Under the pieces are notes generated by a model. It saw nothing but the letters and a program-made list of their open reading frames with translations, made no database searches and was not told where the DNA came from. Positions 1-6,190 of a stretch of 7,127 nucleotides of DNA are shown here, piece by piece. Both the position numbers and the translations under genes were made by a program. Source of the stretch: CAZAIO01 sp964485235 (GTDB lineage Bacteria; Chloroflexota; Dehalococcoidia; GIF9; UBA5629); contig CAZAIO010000132.1 of the NCBI GenBank assembly GCA_964485235.1, forward strand, positions 1-7,127, given 5' to 3'. Within the stretch, counting starts at the first letter, position 1; the number at the start of each line of letters is the position of its first letter.

Positions 1-71
1 ACTTATTTTTATCCCAAAGTGCCGACCGGCCTTGTAATTAACAGCCTCGATAGAAAATTATAGCCCGCCGT

Positions 72-2090
72 TTATTTTTCACGCAGTTGTGTTTCAAGCG
101 CAGACGGATCGGTAACAGGTGATTTACACACATGTTTTTTGCATACATATACTGTCGGTCTGCCACCGAGCATGTCCCTGTTTTCGAGCAGCGCAATTTT
201 TTCAGCCGGTGAGGTATCGTCAGGGTCGCGTGCGGCGACCACCATACGGGGATACCATTTACTATTGAGGGTTTGAATCAAGTCCAGTGTGGCTCTGTCA
301 TTTCGGGGTCCGATCATAGCAACTTCCTGAGGACCTTCCATAAAGAAGTCCAGGGTACAAAGCCAGAAACTGAAATTTAAAGGATGTTGCGCCATCATCG
401 GACCGATCGACTTCAATGACTTTTCCGCAATATCATTCCATGCCGGTTTTCCGGTCAACGCCGCCAGTTCAAGTAACACCTGCGTCGCAGATGATGCCCC
501 GGCAGGCATGATATTATCCACAATACTTGCAGGACGCAACATCAAGTCTTCATGCCTTTTTCCGGTATCGTAAAATATCTTTTTATTCTCATCCCAGAAT
601 TGCTCGATCATGCGTTCCGCCAGATTAACAGCAAGCGTAAGCCATTTTCCGCCGAATGTAGCACGGTGCAGATTGAGCATACCATCGATCACAAATGCAT
701 AGTCCTGTAAATATCCATCCAGCTTTGTTATATCGTCTTTGTATACATGGTAAAGATATCCGTCTTTCACCATAGCATCCGCTATAAACGTACCGTTTTT
801 CAATGCCGCAGCCAGGTAGTCTTCTCTACCGAGAACAAAAGCTGCTTCGGCCATACTCGCCAGCATAAGCCCGTTCCATGAAGCAAGCACTTTTTCGTCA
901 CGCGCGGGCATTACTCTTTTCCGGCGCTCCTTCAATAGTCGCTCCCCTGCTTTTTTAATGAGCTCTATATCCGCTGTAGTATCATCGGCAATGTAGAGAA
1001 TATTTTTCCCAAGGAAGTTCCCTTCATCAGTAACGCCGAAATAAGCACCTGCCCTGCCGCTCATCTCTTTACCGAGGACATCGGCGAATTCCTGCGCCGA
1101 CCACACATAATATTTTCCTTCCACTCCCTCACTGTCTGCATCTTGCGCGCTGTAAAAACCGCCGTTCTTTCCGGTCATCTCGCGCAAGACATAATCGAGA
1201 GTGCCCTCTGCAATGGAAAGAAAGAGGGGATTCCCGTCTAACCGGTAGGCATGCAGGTAAAGCCGGCTGAGCAGCGCATTATCGTACAGCATTTTCTCAA
1301 AATGCGGCACCAACCAGCGCTCATCTGTCGAATATCGGTGAAACCCCCCTCCAATCTGATCATAGATACCGCCTTTTGCCATCTTTTCAAGTGTGAATTT
1401 TGCTATACGCAGCACTTTTGGATCTTTACTCCGCAGCGAATGCCTTAAAAGGAACTCAATAAGACCCGGCTGGGGAAACTTTGGAGCCTTGCCAAAACCA
1501 CCATGACTATAATCGAAACTGCGCTCGAGTATTATGAATCCGATCTCCATAGTGCGTGCCGTTAAAACACCGGAGAAACTTATAGACTGTGCCTTACGCG
1601 ATAGTGTTTGTGCGATCCTGTCCGCCGTTCTTTCCACATCATCGGTACGATTATGATACGCATTCGCCATTGCCAGGAGTACCTTTGAAAATCCGGGCAT
1701 CCCCTGCCTGTCTTCAGGCGGAAAATATGTGCCTCCGTAATATGGATTGCGTTCCGGTGTTAAAAAAACGGTTAGAGGCCAGCCGCCTCCACCCGTCATA
1801 GCCTGGACTGCATCCATATATACGCTATCAATATCAGGACGTTCTTCCCTGTCCACTTTGATATTAATGAAATGTTCATTCATTAACCTGGCTATCGCTT
1901 CGTTTTCAAAACTTTCATGCGCCATTACGTGACACCAGTGACATGCCGAGTAGCCGATACTCAACAGGACAGGTTTATTTTCTTTTCGTGCACGGTTGAA
2001 CGCTTCTTCTCCCCATGGATACCATTCCACAGGATTTTCTGCGTGCTGTAAAAGGTAAGGACTTGATTCATTCGCCAGATGATTGGACAT
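72..2090 (-). CDS. YyaL/DUF255 family protein: thioredoxin-like domain plus (alpha/alpha)6-type barrel
   Basis: This 672-residue protein matches the YyaL / SPATA20 family (DUF255) over its whole length. Residues about 1-165 form the thioredoxin-like domain, with the hallmark CHWC motif at 50-53 followed by HVM, the [10 protein letters not shown] block near 79-88, [11 protein letters not shown] at 102-112 and YYGGTYFPP at 117-125. The remainder resembles the six-hairpin glycosidase-like helical barrel of the family, with [10 protein letters not shown] near 197-206 and [12 protein letters not shown] near 245-256. A CxxxxC pair (C650, C655) followed by P lies near the C-terminus, as is usual in the family. 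No signal peptide is visible, so it should be cytoplasmic. The biochemical role of the family is not firmly established; a thiol redox role is inferred from CxxC. Length is normal and the frame is intact. The ATG start is supported by GGAGGAG (2093-2099) just upstream. Confidence 0.93.
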   Translation of the reverse strand: MSNHLANESSPYLLQHAENPVEWYPWGEEAFNRARKENKPVLLSIGYSACHWCHVMAHESFENEAIARLMNEHFINIKVDREERPDIDSVYMDAVQAMTGGGGWPLTVFLTPERNPYYGGTYFPPEDRQGMPGFSKVLLAMANAYHNRTDDVERTADRIAQTLSRKAQSISFSGVLTARTMEIGFIILERSFDYSHGGFGKAPKFPQPGLIEFLLRHSLRSKDPKVLRIAKFTLEKMAKGGIYDQIGGGFHRYSTDERWLVPHFEKMLYDNALLSRLYLHAYRLDGNPLFLSIAEGTLDYVLREMTGKNGGFYSAQDADSEGVEGKYYVWSAQEFADVLGKEMSGRAGAYFGVTDEGNFLGKNILYIADDTTADIELIKKAGERLLKERRKRVMPARDEKVLASWNGLMLASMAEAAFVLGREDYLAAALKNGTFIADAMVKDGYLYHVYKDDITKLDGYLQDYAFVIDGMLNLHRATFGGKWLTLAVNLAERMIEQFWDENKKIFYDTGKRHEDLMLRPASIVDNIMPAGASSATQVLLELAALTGKPAWNDIAEKSLKSIGPMMAQHPLNFSFWLCTLDFFMEGPQEVAMIGPRNDRATLDLIQTLNSKWYPRMVVAARDPDDTSPAEKIALLENRDMLGGRPTVYVCKKHVCKSPVTDPSALETQLREK

Positions 2091-2116
2091 AGCTCCTCCG
2101 TATGATTATCCGGTAT

Positions 2117-2158
2117 CCCGGCCTGTAGAACAGGACAAATATAACGTAATATGCCGGG
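2117..2158 (-). promoter_or_regulatory. Inverted repeat upstream of the YyaL-family gene
   Basis: CCCGGC at 2117-2122 is complementary to GCCGGG at 2153-2158. Between them lies a small hairpin, CCTGT-AGA-ACAGG (2122-2134), and a near-palindrome around ACGT (about 2141-2150). If transcription starts at the candidate promoter just to the right, this would fold at the very 5' end of the mRNA. No run of U follows it on the minus strand, so it is not a standard terminator. The function is unknown and the outer stem is only 6 bp. Confidence 0.3.
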
Positions 2159-2163
2159 CAATC

Positions 2164-2193
2164 ATTATAGCTTATATTCAGCTTTCAACCCAA
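2164..2193 (-). promoter_or_regulatory. Candidate promoter for the YyaL-family gene
   Basis: Read on the minus strand, 2164-2169 is TATAAT, a perfect -10 box. Eighteen bases upstream lies TTGGGT (2188-2193), which matches the -35 consensus TTGACA at only its first three positions. The implied start is near 2157, giving a 5' leader of about 65 bases. The position in the gap between the 106-residue gene and the YyaL-family gene is sensible. The weak -35 makes this tentative. Confidence 0.35.
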
Positions 2194-2208
2194 TGCGGCA
2201 GCCGTTGA

Positions 2209-2529
2209 TCAGTCGATCTTTTTCAGCGCCACTGCGCAGGTCGACCATTTGCCTTCCGGGTCGGGGAGACCGACGACAATTCCCCACAGGTCATCGCCAG
2301 CACGAACGAAATGCCACCAGTGCGTGAGAAGCGAAGGGATGCCCTTGGTTTTGAATGCAAGTTCATACGTACCGAATGTCTGTACCACCAGCCCGGGCCA
2401 GCTCTTGATGCTCCCCGGTGCATCCTTGATATGGACTATTACTTCCTTGAGGTCCCAGTCCATCTCCATTTCCAGATTCCATTCCCGATCGGCTCCCGGC
2501 AGATGTGCTTTTCCACGGAATGTTTCCAT
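2209..2529 (-). CDS. Hypothetical tryptophan-rich protein, 106 residues
   Basis: I do not recognise this family. The protein is small and has no signal peptide or membrane segment, so it is probably cytoplasmic. It has seven tryptophans (W17, W25, W44, W71, W72, W82, W95) in 106 residues and a single cysteine (C98). The alternation of hydrophobic and polar residues, with turns such as DAPGS and PDPEGK, suggests an antiparallel beta sheet or small barrel. It is probably a real gene: the ATG is preceded by an excellent Shine-Dalgarno, GGGAGGTG (2534-2541), at good spacing, and it starts only 20 bases after the cytochrome-like gene on the same strand. Overlapping reading frames on both strands are shadows. 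The neighbours suggest co-expression with the molybdopterin/cytochrome pair, but no function can be read from the sequence. It could be a small ligand-binding protein; that is a guess from the fold pattern only. Confidence 0.75.
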   Translation of the reverse strand: METFRGKAHLPGADREWNLEMEMDWDLKEVIVHIKDAPGSIKSWPGLVVQTFGTYELAFKTKGIPSLLTHWWHFVRAGDDLWGIVVGLPDPEGKWSTCAVALKKID

Positions 2530-2549
2530 GAGTCACCTCCCGCAATATG

Positions 2550-2801
2550 TTATTTTTTGAACTTATTCTTTTTCCACCTTATACTCTGATATATATGTAA
2601 AATCAGCAAAACAACGAACGGAATCCAGAGTACCTCGTGCATTCTAAAAGCCAGGTTCTTGGTGAGAAGCCCAAAAGTAACCGTCTCGACAACACGGAAT
2701 TCGCTTATCCCGAATCCGCTGATCAGAAATAGTATAGCGACAACCGCCAGGGACCAGTGCACTATTTTTATGACCAGGCGGTTGTTCATTACCTTATTCA
2801 T
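2550..2801 (-). CDS. Small two-helix b-type cytochrome-like membrane protein
   Basis: This 83-residue protein has two predicted membrane helices: about 10-33 and about 53-75, followed by a basic C-terminal tail (RWKKNKFKK) that should stay in the cytoplasm. Helix 1 begins KIVHW and ends SGFGI, a pattern seen at the first heme-binding helix of cytochrome b561 and hydrogenase-type cytochrome b proteins. Helix 2 carries H55 (RMHEVLW) and H69 (LHIYQ). H15, H55 and H69 are therefore candidate heme ligands. Its ATG overlaps the stop codon of the upstream molybdopterin gene (ATGA, 2798-2801), so translation is probably coupled; the Shine-Dalgarno is weak. A second in-frame ATG at codon 5 is possible. 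By analogy with MsrQ it may feed electrons to the lipoprotein, but MsrQ has about six helices, so two-helix subunits would have to pair to make a four-helix bundle. Heme binding is inferred. Confidence 0.75.
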   Translation of the reverse strand: MNKVMNNRLVIKIVHWSLAVVAILFLISGFGISEFRVVETVTFGLLTKNLAFRMHEVLWIPFVVLLILHIYQSIRWKKNKFKK

Positions 2802-3478
2802 TGTCCGTAAAAGCTCTCGTCGAGATCAGCGCTGTTAGAGTAACCTCTCTGTTCCCAAAATCCTCTATAGTTCTCGTCATCGGACAGCTCAATGCCGTCT
2901 ATCCACTTGATCCACTTGTAGCCCCACTTGCTTTCCGCAACAAGCTGAAATGGAAATCCTCTTTCTGTTGGAATAGTAATATCGTTCATCTTATATGCCA
3001 TAAGTATATCGTTGTCCAGCACGTAGTCAACAGGTAACGACGTTGTATAACCATCATGTGCATGAAAAATAATGACCTTTGCTTCAGGAAGTACACCGGC
3101 CTCCTGAATGAGGTCGCGGACAAGGACCCCCTCCCAGAGGATGGTTACGCTCCATCCTTCTACACAGTCAAGCGTTACCACTTTTTTATAGCTTTGATAT
3201 TTATCGATGACCTCATCATAGGTATATTCAGCCGGTTTTTCCACCAGACCGTCGATAGAGAGACGGTATGTCGCAATATCAATATTCTGAGGCCCTTTTA
3301 TCGAGTTTTCCCTGAAATCATCGACAGACGATAGTTTTTCACCCTCATACTCACGTACTTGCACAGAACCCAGATCTTTCGCGGTATCTATCCTTCCCCC
3401 TGCACATCCGTATACAGGCAGAACAAGAGAAGCCAACATAACAATCAATACAATGACACCACCATAATATTTTTTCAT
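2798..3478 (-). CDS. Sulfite-oxidase-fold molybdopterin oxidoreductase, lipoprotein (MsrP/YedY-like)
   Basis: This 226-residue protein has a hydrophobic N-terminal signal (about 5-22) ending VYGC, so C25 is a likely lipidated cysteine although Y at -2 is not ideal. The rest is a compact oxidoreductase molybdopterin-binding domain. TLDCVEGWSV (102-111) holds C105, the expected molybdenum ligand, and corresponds to the CVEAWS type motif of MsrP. It is followed by W115 and LVRDLIQEAG (119-128), then RGFPFQLVAESKWGYKWIKWIDGIEL (173-198) and the RGFWEQRGY end (205-213), all typical of the family. There is no C-terminal dimerisation domain as in true sulfite oxidases. The protein should act outside the membrane, anchored by lipid. 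Substrate is unknown: methionine sulfoxide or another S- or N-oxide is possible by family. The signal has KK rather than a Tat twin arginine. An in-frame TAG (3494-3496) rules out a longer start, and GGGAGGGAT (3481-3489) supports this ATG. Confidence 0.87.
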   Translation of the reverse strand: MKKYYGGVIVLIVMLASLVLPVYGCAGGRIDTAKDLGSVQVREYEGEKLSSVDDFRENSIKGPQNIDIATYRLSIDGLVEKPAEYTYDEVIDKYQSYKKVVTLDCVEGWSVTILWEGVLVRDLIQEAGVLPEAKVIIFHAHDGYTTSLPVDYVLDNDILMAYKMNDITIPTERGFPFQLVAESKWGYKWIKWIDGIELSDDENYRGFWEQRGYSNSADLDESFYGQ

Positions 3479-3800
3479 CGATCCCTCCCGAACCTAAAAT
3501 GCCAGTCCACAATACAAGAATATCGGGTGGTATGTATGTAACCTTTGTCTCAATTCATCGTACTATTCCGTTGAACCCGAGCATGCCATTACCATAATAT
3601 GGAAAATAAAGGTTGACCGCATATAATAATAAACAGTGGGTAATCTTCCGGTATTGAAATACCCGAAACAATTGAACGCTTATATAAGTATTGTCGGCGA
3701 AGCTTTGGGAATATAGCAAGGAATACTATGGAGGTTAAAAAGGTAATTTGACGTTTCGCTCACACAGGATTGAGATTATAAACCTGACGGGAGAGGAAGT
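3479..3800. other. Intergenic region without a recognisable gene
   Basis: This 322-base stretch separates the end of the PadR-family gene from the start of the molybdopterin gene, both on the minus strand. I see no convincing ORF, tRNA or terminator. The only clear element is the Shine-Dalgarno of the molybdopterin gene at its left edge. A short hairpin, GGTATT-GA-AATACC, lies near 3650-3663 but has no U-run. Several TATTAT-like sites on the minus strand (for example 3594-3599) could be -10 boxes, but none has a matching -35. The operon promoter probably lies here, yet I cannot place it. Confidence 0.5.
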
Positions 3801-4430
3801 TTAAATAACCTCATTTCTCCAGAATGGAACAGGCGCCGGGTTCCATTCTGAATCAGCTTTAAGCTTCTCTATGAGTTTATTGACTGTATTTCGATTGAGT
3901 TTTAATATTTCCATCGTATGTTCTATAGCAATTGAATGGTAGTAAGTTACACCACGTTCTTTTTCTTCAGCATAAAGTTTTTTACGGATATCAATATCCA
4001 GGCTTATTTCGTTACGATATTCTTTCAATGCAGCTAATACTAACTCTTTATCCATATTTCCGACAGCAAATAGTCCCAGGCTGAACTCTGAAAGCGGTTC
4101 CGCAGGTTTACTGAGCAATGAAATCAAATTGTATTTCAGCAGTTCTTTGCCTTTGTCTGTGATCGAATACACGTTTCTATCGGGCATTCTGCCGTTTTTT
4201 GACCGCTTTACAACTATAAGCCTCTTTCTATGAAGGGCCTTTACAATACTATATATCGTTTGTATATGTACGGGACGCCTTATAATCTTCCGTTTATAAT
4301 TAATCAATTTTGCAACAGCATAAGGATTGATTGGACCATTCCATACAATGCCTAAAACATGAATAGCGGTTTTTGACAGGATTTCATGGTTCTGCATATC
4401 TATAATATTGTCATTTGCATGATATCTCAT
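3801..4430 (-). CDS. PadR-family transcriptional regulator
   Basis: This 209-residue protein has the two-part layout of larger PadR-family regulators. Residues about 14-100 form a winged helix: HEILSKTAIHVLGIVW (helix 1), PYAVAKLINY (helix 2), VHIQTIYSIVKALHRKRLI (recognition helix), then the wing VVKRSKNGRMPDRNVYSITDKGKELL. Residues about 120-195 are mostly helical with charged heptad-like stretches, as in the C-terminal dimerisation helices of the family. It is transcribed away from the TRAP transporter operon, so it is a plausible local or self regulator, often a repressor relieved by a small ligand in this family; the ligand is unknown. The start is not certain. No good Shine-Dalgarno lies within 12 bases of the ATG, and after joining across the gap the nearest purine run (GAGAGG) is about 17 bases away. 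A second ATG at codon 12 also lacks one. Confidence 0.87.
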   Translation of the reverse strand: MRYHANDNIIDMQNHEILSKTAIHVLGIVWNGPINPYAVAKLINYKRKIIRRPVHIQTIYSIVKALHRKRLIVVKRSKNGRMPDRNVYSITDKGKELLKYNLISLLSKPAEPLSEFSLGLFAVGNMDKELVLAALKEYRNEISLDIDIRKKLYAEEKERGVTYYHSIAIEHTMEILKLNRNTVNKLIEKLKADSEWNPAPVPFWRNEVI

Positions 4431-4439
4431 ATGTAACCG
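4385..4439. repeat. Left copy of an exact 55-base duplication at the assembly gap
   Basis: These 55 bases, from CATGGTTCTG to TGTAACCG, are identical to 4540-4594. They cover the first 15 codons of the PadR-family gene and 9 bases upstream. The copy ends exactly where the N run starts, as expected when the end of one contig repeats the beginning of the next. Confidence 0.97.
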
Positions 4440-4539
4440 NNNNNNNNNNNNNNNNNNNNNNNNNNNNNNNNNNNNNNNNNNNNNNNNNNNNNNNNNNNNN
4501 NNNNNNNNNNNNNNNNNNNNNNNNNNNNNNNNNNNNNNN
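4440..4539. other. Assembly gap of exactly 100 N
   Basis: There are 100 unresolved bases. That number is the conventional placeholder for a gap of unknown size, so it should not be taken as a real distance. Because the flanks are identical over 55 bases, the true gap is probably negative: 4439 likely joins directly to 4595. Confidence 0.97.
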
Positions 4540-4594
4540 CATGGTTCTGCATATCTATAATATTGTCATTTGCATGATATCTCATATGTAACCG
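4540..4594. repeat. Right copy of the 55-base duplication
   Basis: Identical to 4385-4439. On the minus strand it would encode the same first 15 residues of the PadR-family protein (ATG at 4583-4585) and then run into the N. It should not be annotated as a second, truncated gene. Beyond it, 4595 onward is unique upstream sequence. Confidence 0.97.
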
Positions 4595-4728
4595 GTGTAA
4601 TGCCTCTCGCTAAAATTGCATTCAACAACGATGATATCGCGTTTTATTATATAACATAAGCTCCCGTTAAAAACGATGAATATTTTATTAAAAAATCTTT
4701 ATTCTGTGATTAATTTTTAAAATGATTA

Positions 4729-4757
4729 TTGACATTGTTTTTTTTATAATATAGAAT
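4729..4757 (+). promoter_or_regulatory. Sigma-70-type promoter for the TRAP operon
   Basis: TTGACA (4729-4734) is a perfect -35 box. After a 17-base spacer comes TAGAAT (4752-4757), one mismatch from the -10 consensus. The spacer includes a run of eight T. The implied start is near 4764, giving an mRNA leader of about 118 bases before dctP. A better-looking TATAAT at 4745-4750 is only 10 bases from the -35, too close to be used with it. Confidence 0.72.
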
Positions 4758-4840
4758 CATCGCAACCAGAAGATAGTATTGACCAATAGTAGTATTATAT
4801 CATATCAATTTGCTTTTTTTTGCGAATCGCCCGAACGTTG

Positions 4841-4869
4841 TTACAAATTAACGCATTAATCTGTTGTAA
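4841..4869 (+). promoter_or_regulatory. AU-rich hairpin abutting the dctP ribosome binding site
   Basis: TTACAA (4841-4846) pairs with TTGTAA (4864-4869), and ATTAA (4847-4851) with TTAAT (4856-4860), leaving the loop CGCA and a three-base bulge CTG. The 3' arm takes the two A bases of the Shine-Dalgarno AAGGAGG (4868-4874) and leaves GGAGG unpaired directly after the stem. The pairing is real in sequence; the stability is modest because nearly all pairs are A-U. Confidence 0.4.
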
Positions 4870-4881
4870 GGAGGAAATCCC

Positions 4882-6012
4882 ATGAAAGACAGAAGATTCG
4901 TAACATTTTGTATGGCCATTTGTCTGTTACTTGTACTGGTACTTCCGCTCGTGACCGGATGTACCAAACCGGCAACAGAACCTGTAAAACCAACAGAACC
5001 CTCAAAACCGGCAGACTCAACAAAGACCACTACACTTCTTTTTGCCAGCTTCACACCACCGGGTGATTCCGCCAATGTGGCATGTGAAGCATTTGGCAAA
5101 GACCTGGAAGAAAAGAGCGGCGGGAGAGTCAAGGTGGAGTATTCCTGGGGTGGTGCTGTCGGCGGACCTCCCGATCTCTATGATCGATTAACCGAGGGTG
5201 CGTGTGACATAGCCGTTATACTCCCCGTGGCAACTCCGGGGCGTTTCCCTGTATCTTTGGTACTAACCCTCCCGATATACAGTCAGGAACCATCCTCTGT
5301 AATAATTACAAAGGCGTTTAATGATCTAAGACAGAAAGGTTTTTTAGATAAAGAATATTCCGAGGTTAAAAATCTTTATGTCTGGGGTATGAGCGTCAAC
5401 ATAGTCATGTGGAGCAAAGAACCGGTTACCACTATCGAAGGTTTCAAAGGAAAAAAGATTAAAATTTCCGGTGGTACAGTAAAAGATGTTTTAGAAAAGC
5501 TGGGAGCGGTTCCTGTAAGCATGGCTTCAGCCGAACTCTACGGCGGACTTCAGAAAGGTACAGTTGATGGGGGTATAACCGGTTTCGCTTTGTTTGGCCC
5601 TTACAAATTTTATGAAGTTGCTAAATACACTACAAACATCAATATTATGTCATCCGGTATAGCAGTGGCTATGAATAAAGATAGCTATAATAAGTTGCCC
5701 GATGATATAAGGGCAATCATCGATGATATGGCAGCCAGTGACAAATATTCAACGATAGTAGGTCAGACTTTCGAAGATGATAGATTAGCAGGTGAAAAAA
5801 TTTTCTTGGATAATGGAGGAAAGGAATCTACATTATCCGACGCAGATATGATGAAGATGGACACTATGCTTGCTCCTATATGGACAAAGTGGATTTCAGA
5901 TATGGAGGCACAAGGACAGCCCGCAAAGGAGATACTTGCCGAGTTATACTCTTCTCTCAAATCGCAGGGTGTTAAGAAACCGTTCATTGGTTACACACCA
6001 CCCGGAATGTAA
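4882..6012 (+). CDS. dctP: TRAP transporter substrate-binding lipoprotein DctP
   Basis: This 376-residue protein captures a solute outside the membrane and hands it to the DctQM permease. The N-terminus is a lipoprotein signal: positively charged MKDRR, a hydrophobic core, then VTGC, so C27 is the lipid-anchored residue. A Pro/Thr/Lys-rich linker (28-50) precedes the bacterial DctP (SBP family 7) domain. Family landmarks include TIEGFKGKKIKISGG (184-198), LEKLGAVPVSMASAELYGGLQKGTVDGG (204-231) and the downstream YTTNIN / MNKDSYNKLPDDIRAII stretch. The Arg that usually follows KI in the KIRV/KIRT motif, and which binds substrate carboxylate in studied members, is Lys here (K194). The solute therefore cannot be named. 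Shine-Dalgarno AAGGAGG (4868-4874) fits the ATG. It is the first gene of the operon and its length is normal for a lipoprotein DctP. Confidence 0.95.
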   Translation: MKDRRFVTFCMAICLLLVLVLPLVTGCTKPATEPVKPTEPSKPADSTKTTTLLFASFTPPGDSANVACEAFGKDLEEKSGGRVKVEYSWGGAVGGPPDLYDRLTEGACDIAVILPVATPGRFPVSLVLTLPIYSQEPSSVIITKAFNDLRQKGFLDKEYSEVKNLYVWGMSVNIVMWSKEPVTTIEGFKGKKIKISGGTVKDVLEKLGAVPVSMASAELYGGLQKGTVDGGITGFALFGPYKFYEVAKYTTNINIMSSGIAVAMNKDSYNKLPDDIRAIIDDMAASDKYSTIVGQTFEDDRLAGEKIFLDNGGKESTLSDADMMKMDTMLAPIWTKWISDMEAQGQPAKEILAELYSSLKSQGVKKPFIGYTPPGM

Positions 6013-6051
6013 ATTATTAAGAACTAAATATAAGATAATGGTGGAATGAAA

Positions 6052-6085
6052 CCGTCATACCCTCCGCAGAAGGAGGGTATGACGG
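6052..6085 (+). promoter_or_regulatory. Perfect 14-bp stem-loop between dctP and dctQ
   Basis: CCGTCATACCCTCC (6052-6065) and GGAGGGTATGACGG (6072-6085) are exact reverse complements, separated by the six-base loop GCAGAA. The structure starts 40 bases after the dctP stop. The sequence after it, GTAAGTTTCTTT, is only loosely U-rich, so it is at best a leaky terminator. In binding-protein-dependent transport operons such stem-loops commonly protect the upstream binding-protein message or attenuate read-through, giving more binding protein than permease. It could also be one copy of a dispersed REP-like palindrome. Confidence 0.75.
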
Positions 6086-6190
6086 GTAAGTTTCTTTGCT
6101 ATTATTCAATCCAATCCAGGTGGTTTAAAGCCTGTTCAAACAATAGTTTATGTGCAATAGTTATACTACAGAATCAGGAGGAACCGTCGT

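Larger units (their letters stand above)
4595..4881. other. AT-rich divergent intergenic region between the PadR gene and dctP
   Basis: This regulatory gap is markedly richer in A and T than the flanking genes, with T-runs of eight at 4738-4745 and 4814-4821. It contains the dctP promoter, a candidate minus-strand -10 box (TATAAT, 4646-4651) for the PadR gene without a good -35, a repeated TAGTATT (4774-4780 and 4790-4796) just downstream of the dctP promoter, and the hairpin beside the dctP ribosome binding site. No ORF in it looks real. Confidence 0.6.

Noticed and set aside
1..63. Open plus-strand frame from base 1 to TAG at 61-63, 20 residues ending in LDRKL
   Set aside because: It could be the tail of a gene entering from the left and converging with the YyaL-family gene, but 20 residues are too few to recognise and an open frame of this length is common by chance.
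1251..1932. Plus-strand ORFs of 60-70 codons inside the YyaL-family gene
   Set aside because: They are shadows of a full-length, well-recognised gene on the other strand and have no family resemblance.
3461..3600. Ten-base direct repeat ACCATAATAT at 3461-3470 and 3591-3600
   Set aside because: One copy is inside the molybdopterin gene signal peptide and the sequence is AT-rich. Two copies of such a 10-mer are compatible with chance.
3650..3663. Hairpin GGTATT-GA-AATACC as a terminator for the PadR-family gene
   Set aside because: The stem is short and AT-rich, it lies about 140 bases beyond the stop codon, and no U-run follows.
3728..3751. Seven-codon plus-strand ORF (MEVKKVI) with an AAGGA upstream
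   Set aside because: It is too short, has no following gene on that strand to act as a leader for, and shows no regulatory structure.
4540..4585. A second, truncated PadR-family gene on the minus strand
   Set aside because: It is the exact 55-base duplicate at the gap edge and is best explained as an assembly artefact.
4745..4750. TATAAT as the -10 box of the dctP promoter
   Set aside because: It is only 10 bases from the TTGACA at 4729-4734. TAGAAT at 4752-4757 has the ideal 17-base spacing.
4848..5132. 94-codon minus-strand ORF over the start of dctP
   Set aside because: It lies opposite the lipoprotein signal and linker of dctP, and its Ser/Val/Gly-rich translation is a typical antisense shadow.
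6135..6167. Second promoter before dctQ (TTCAAA and TATACT)
   Set aside because: The TATACT is acceptable as a -10 box, but the spacing to TTCAAA is 21 bases and no better -35 is present.
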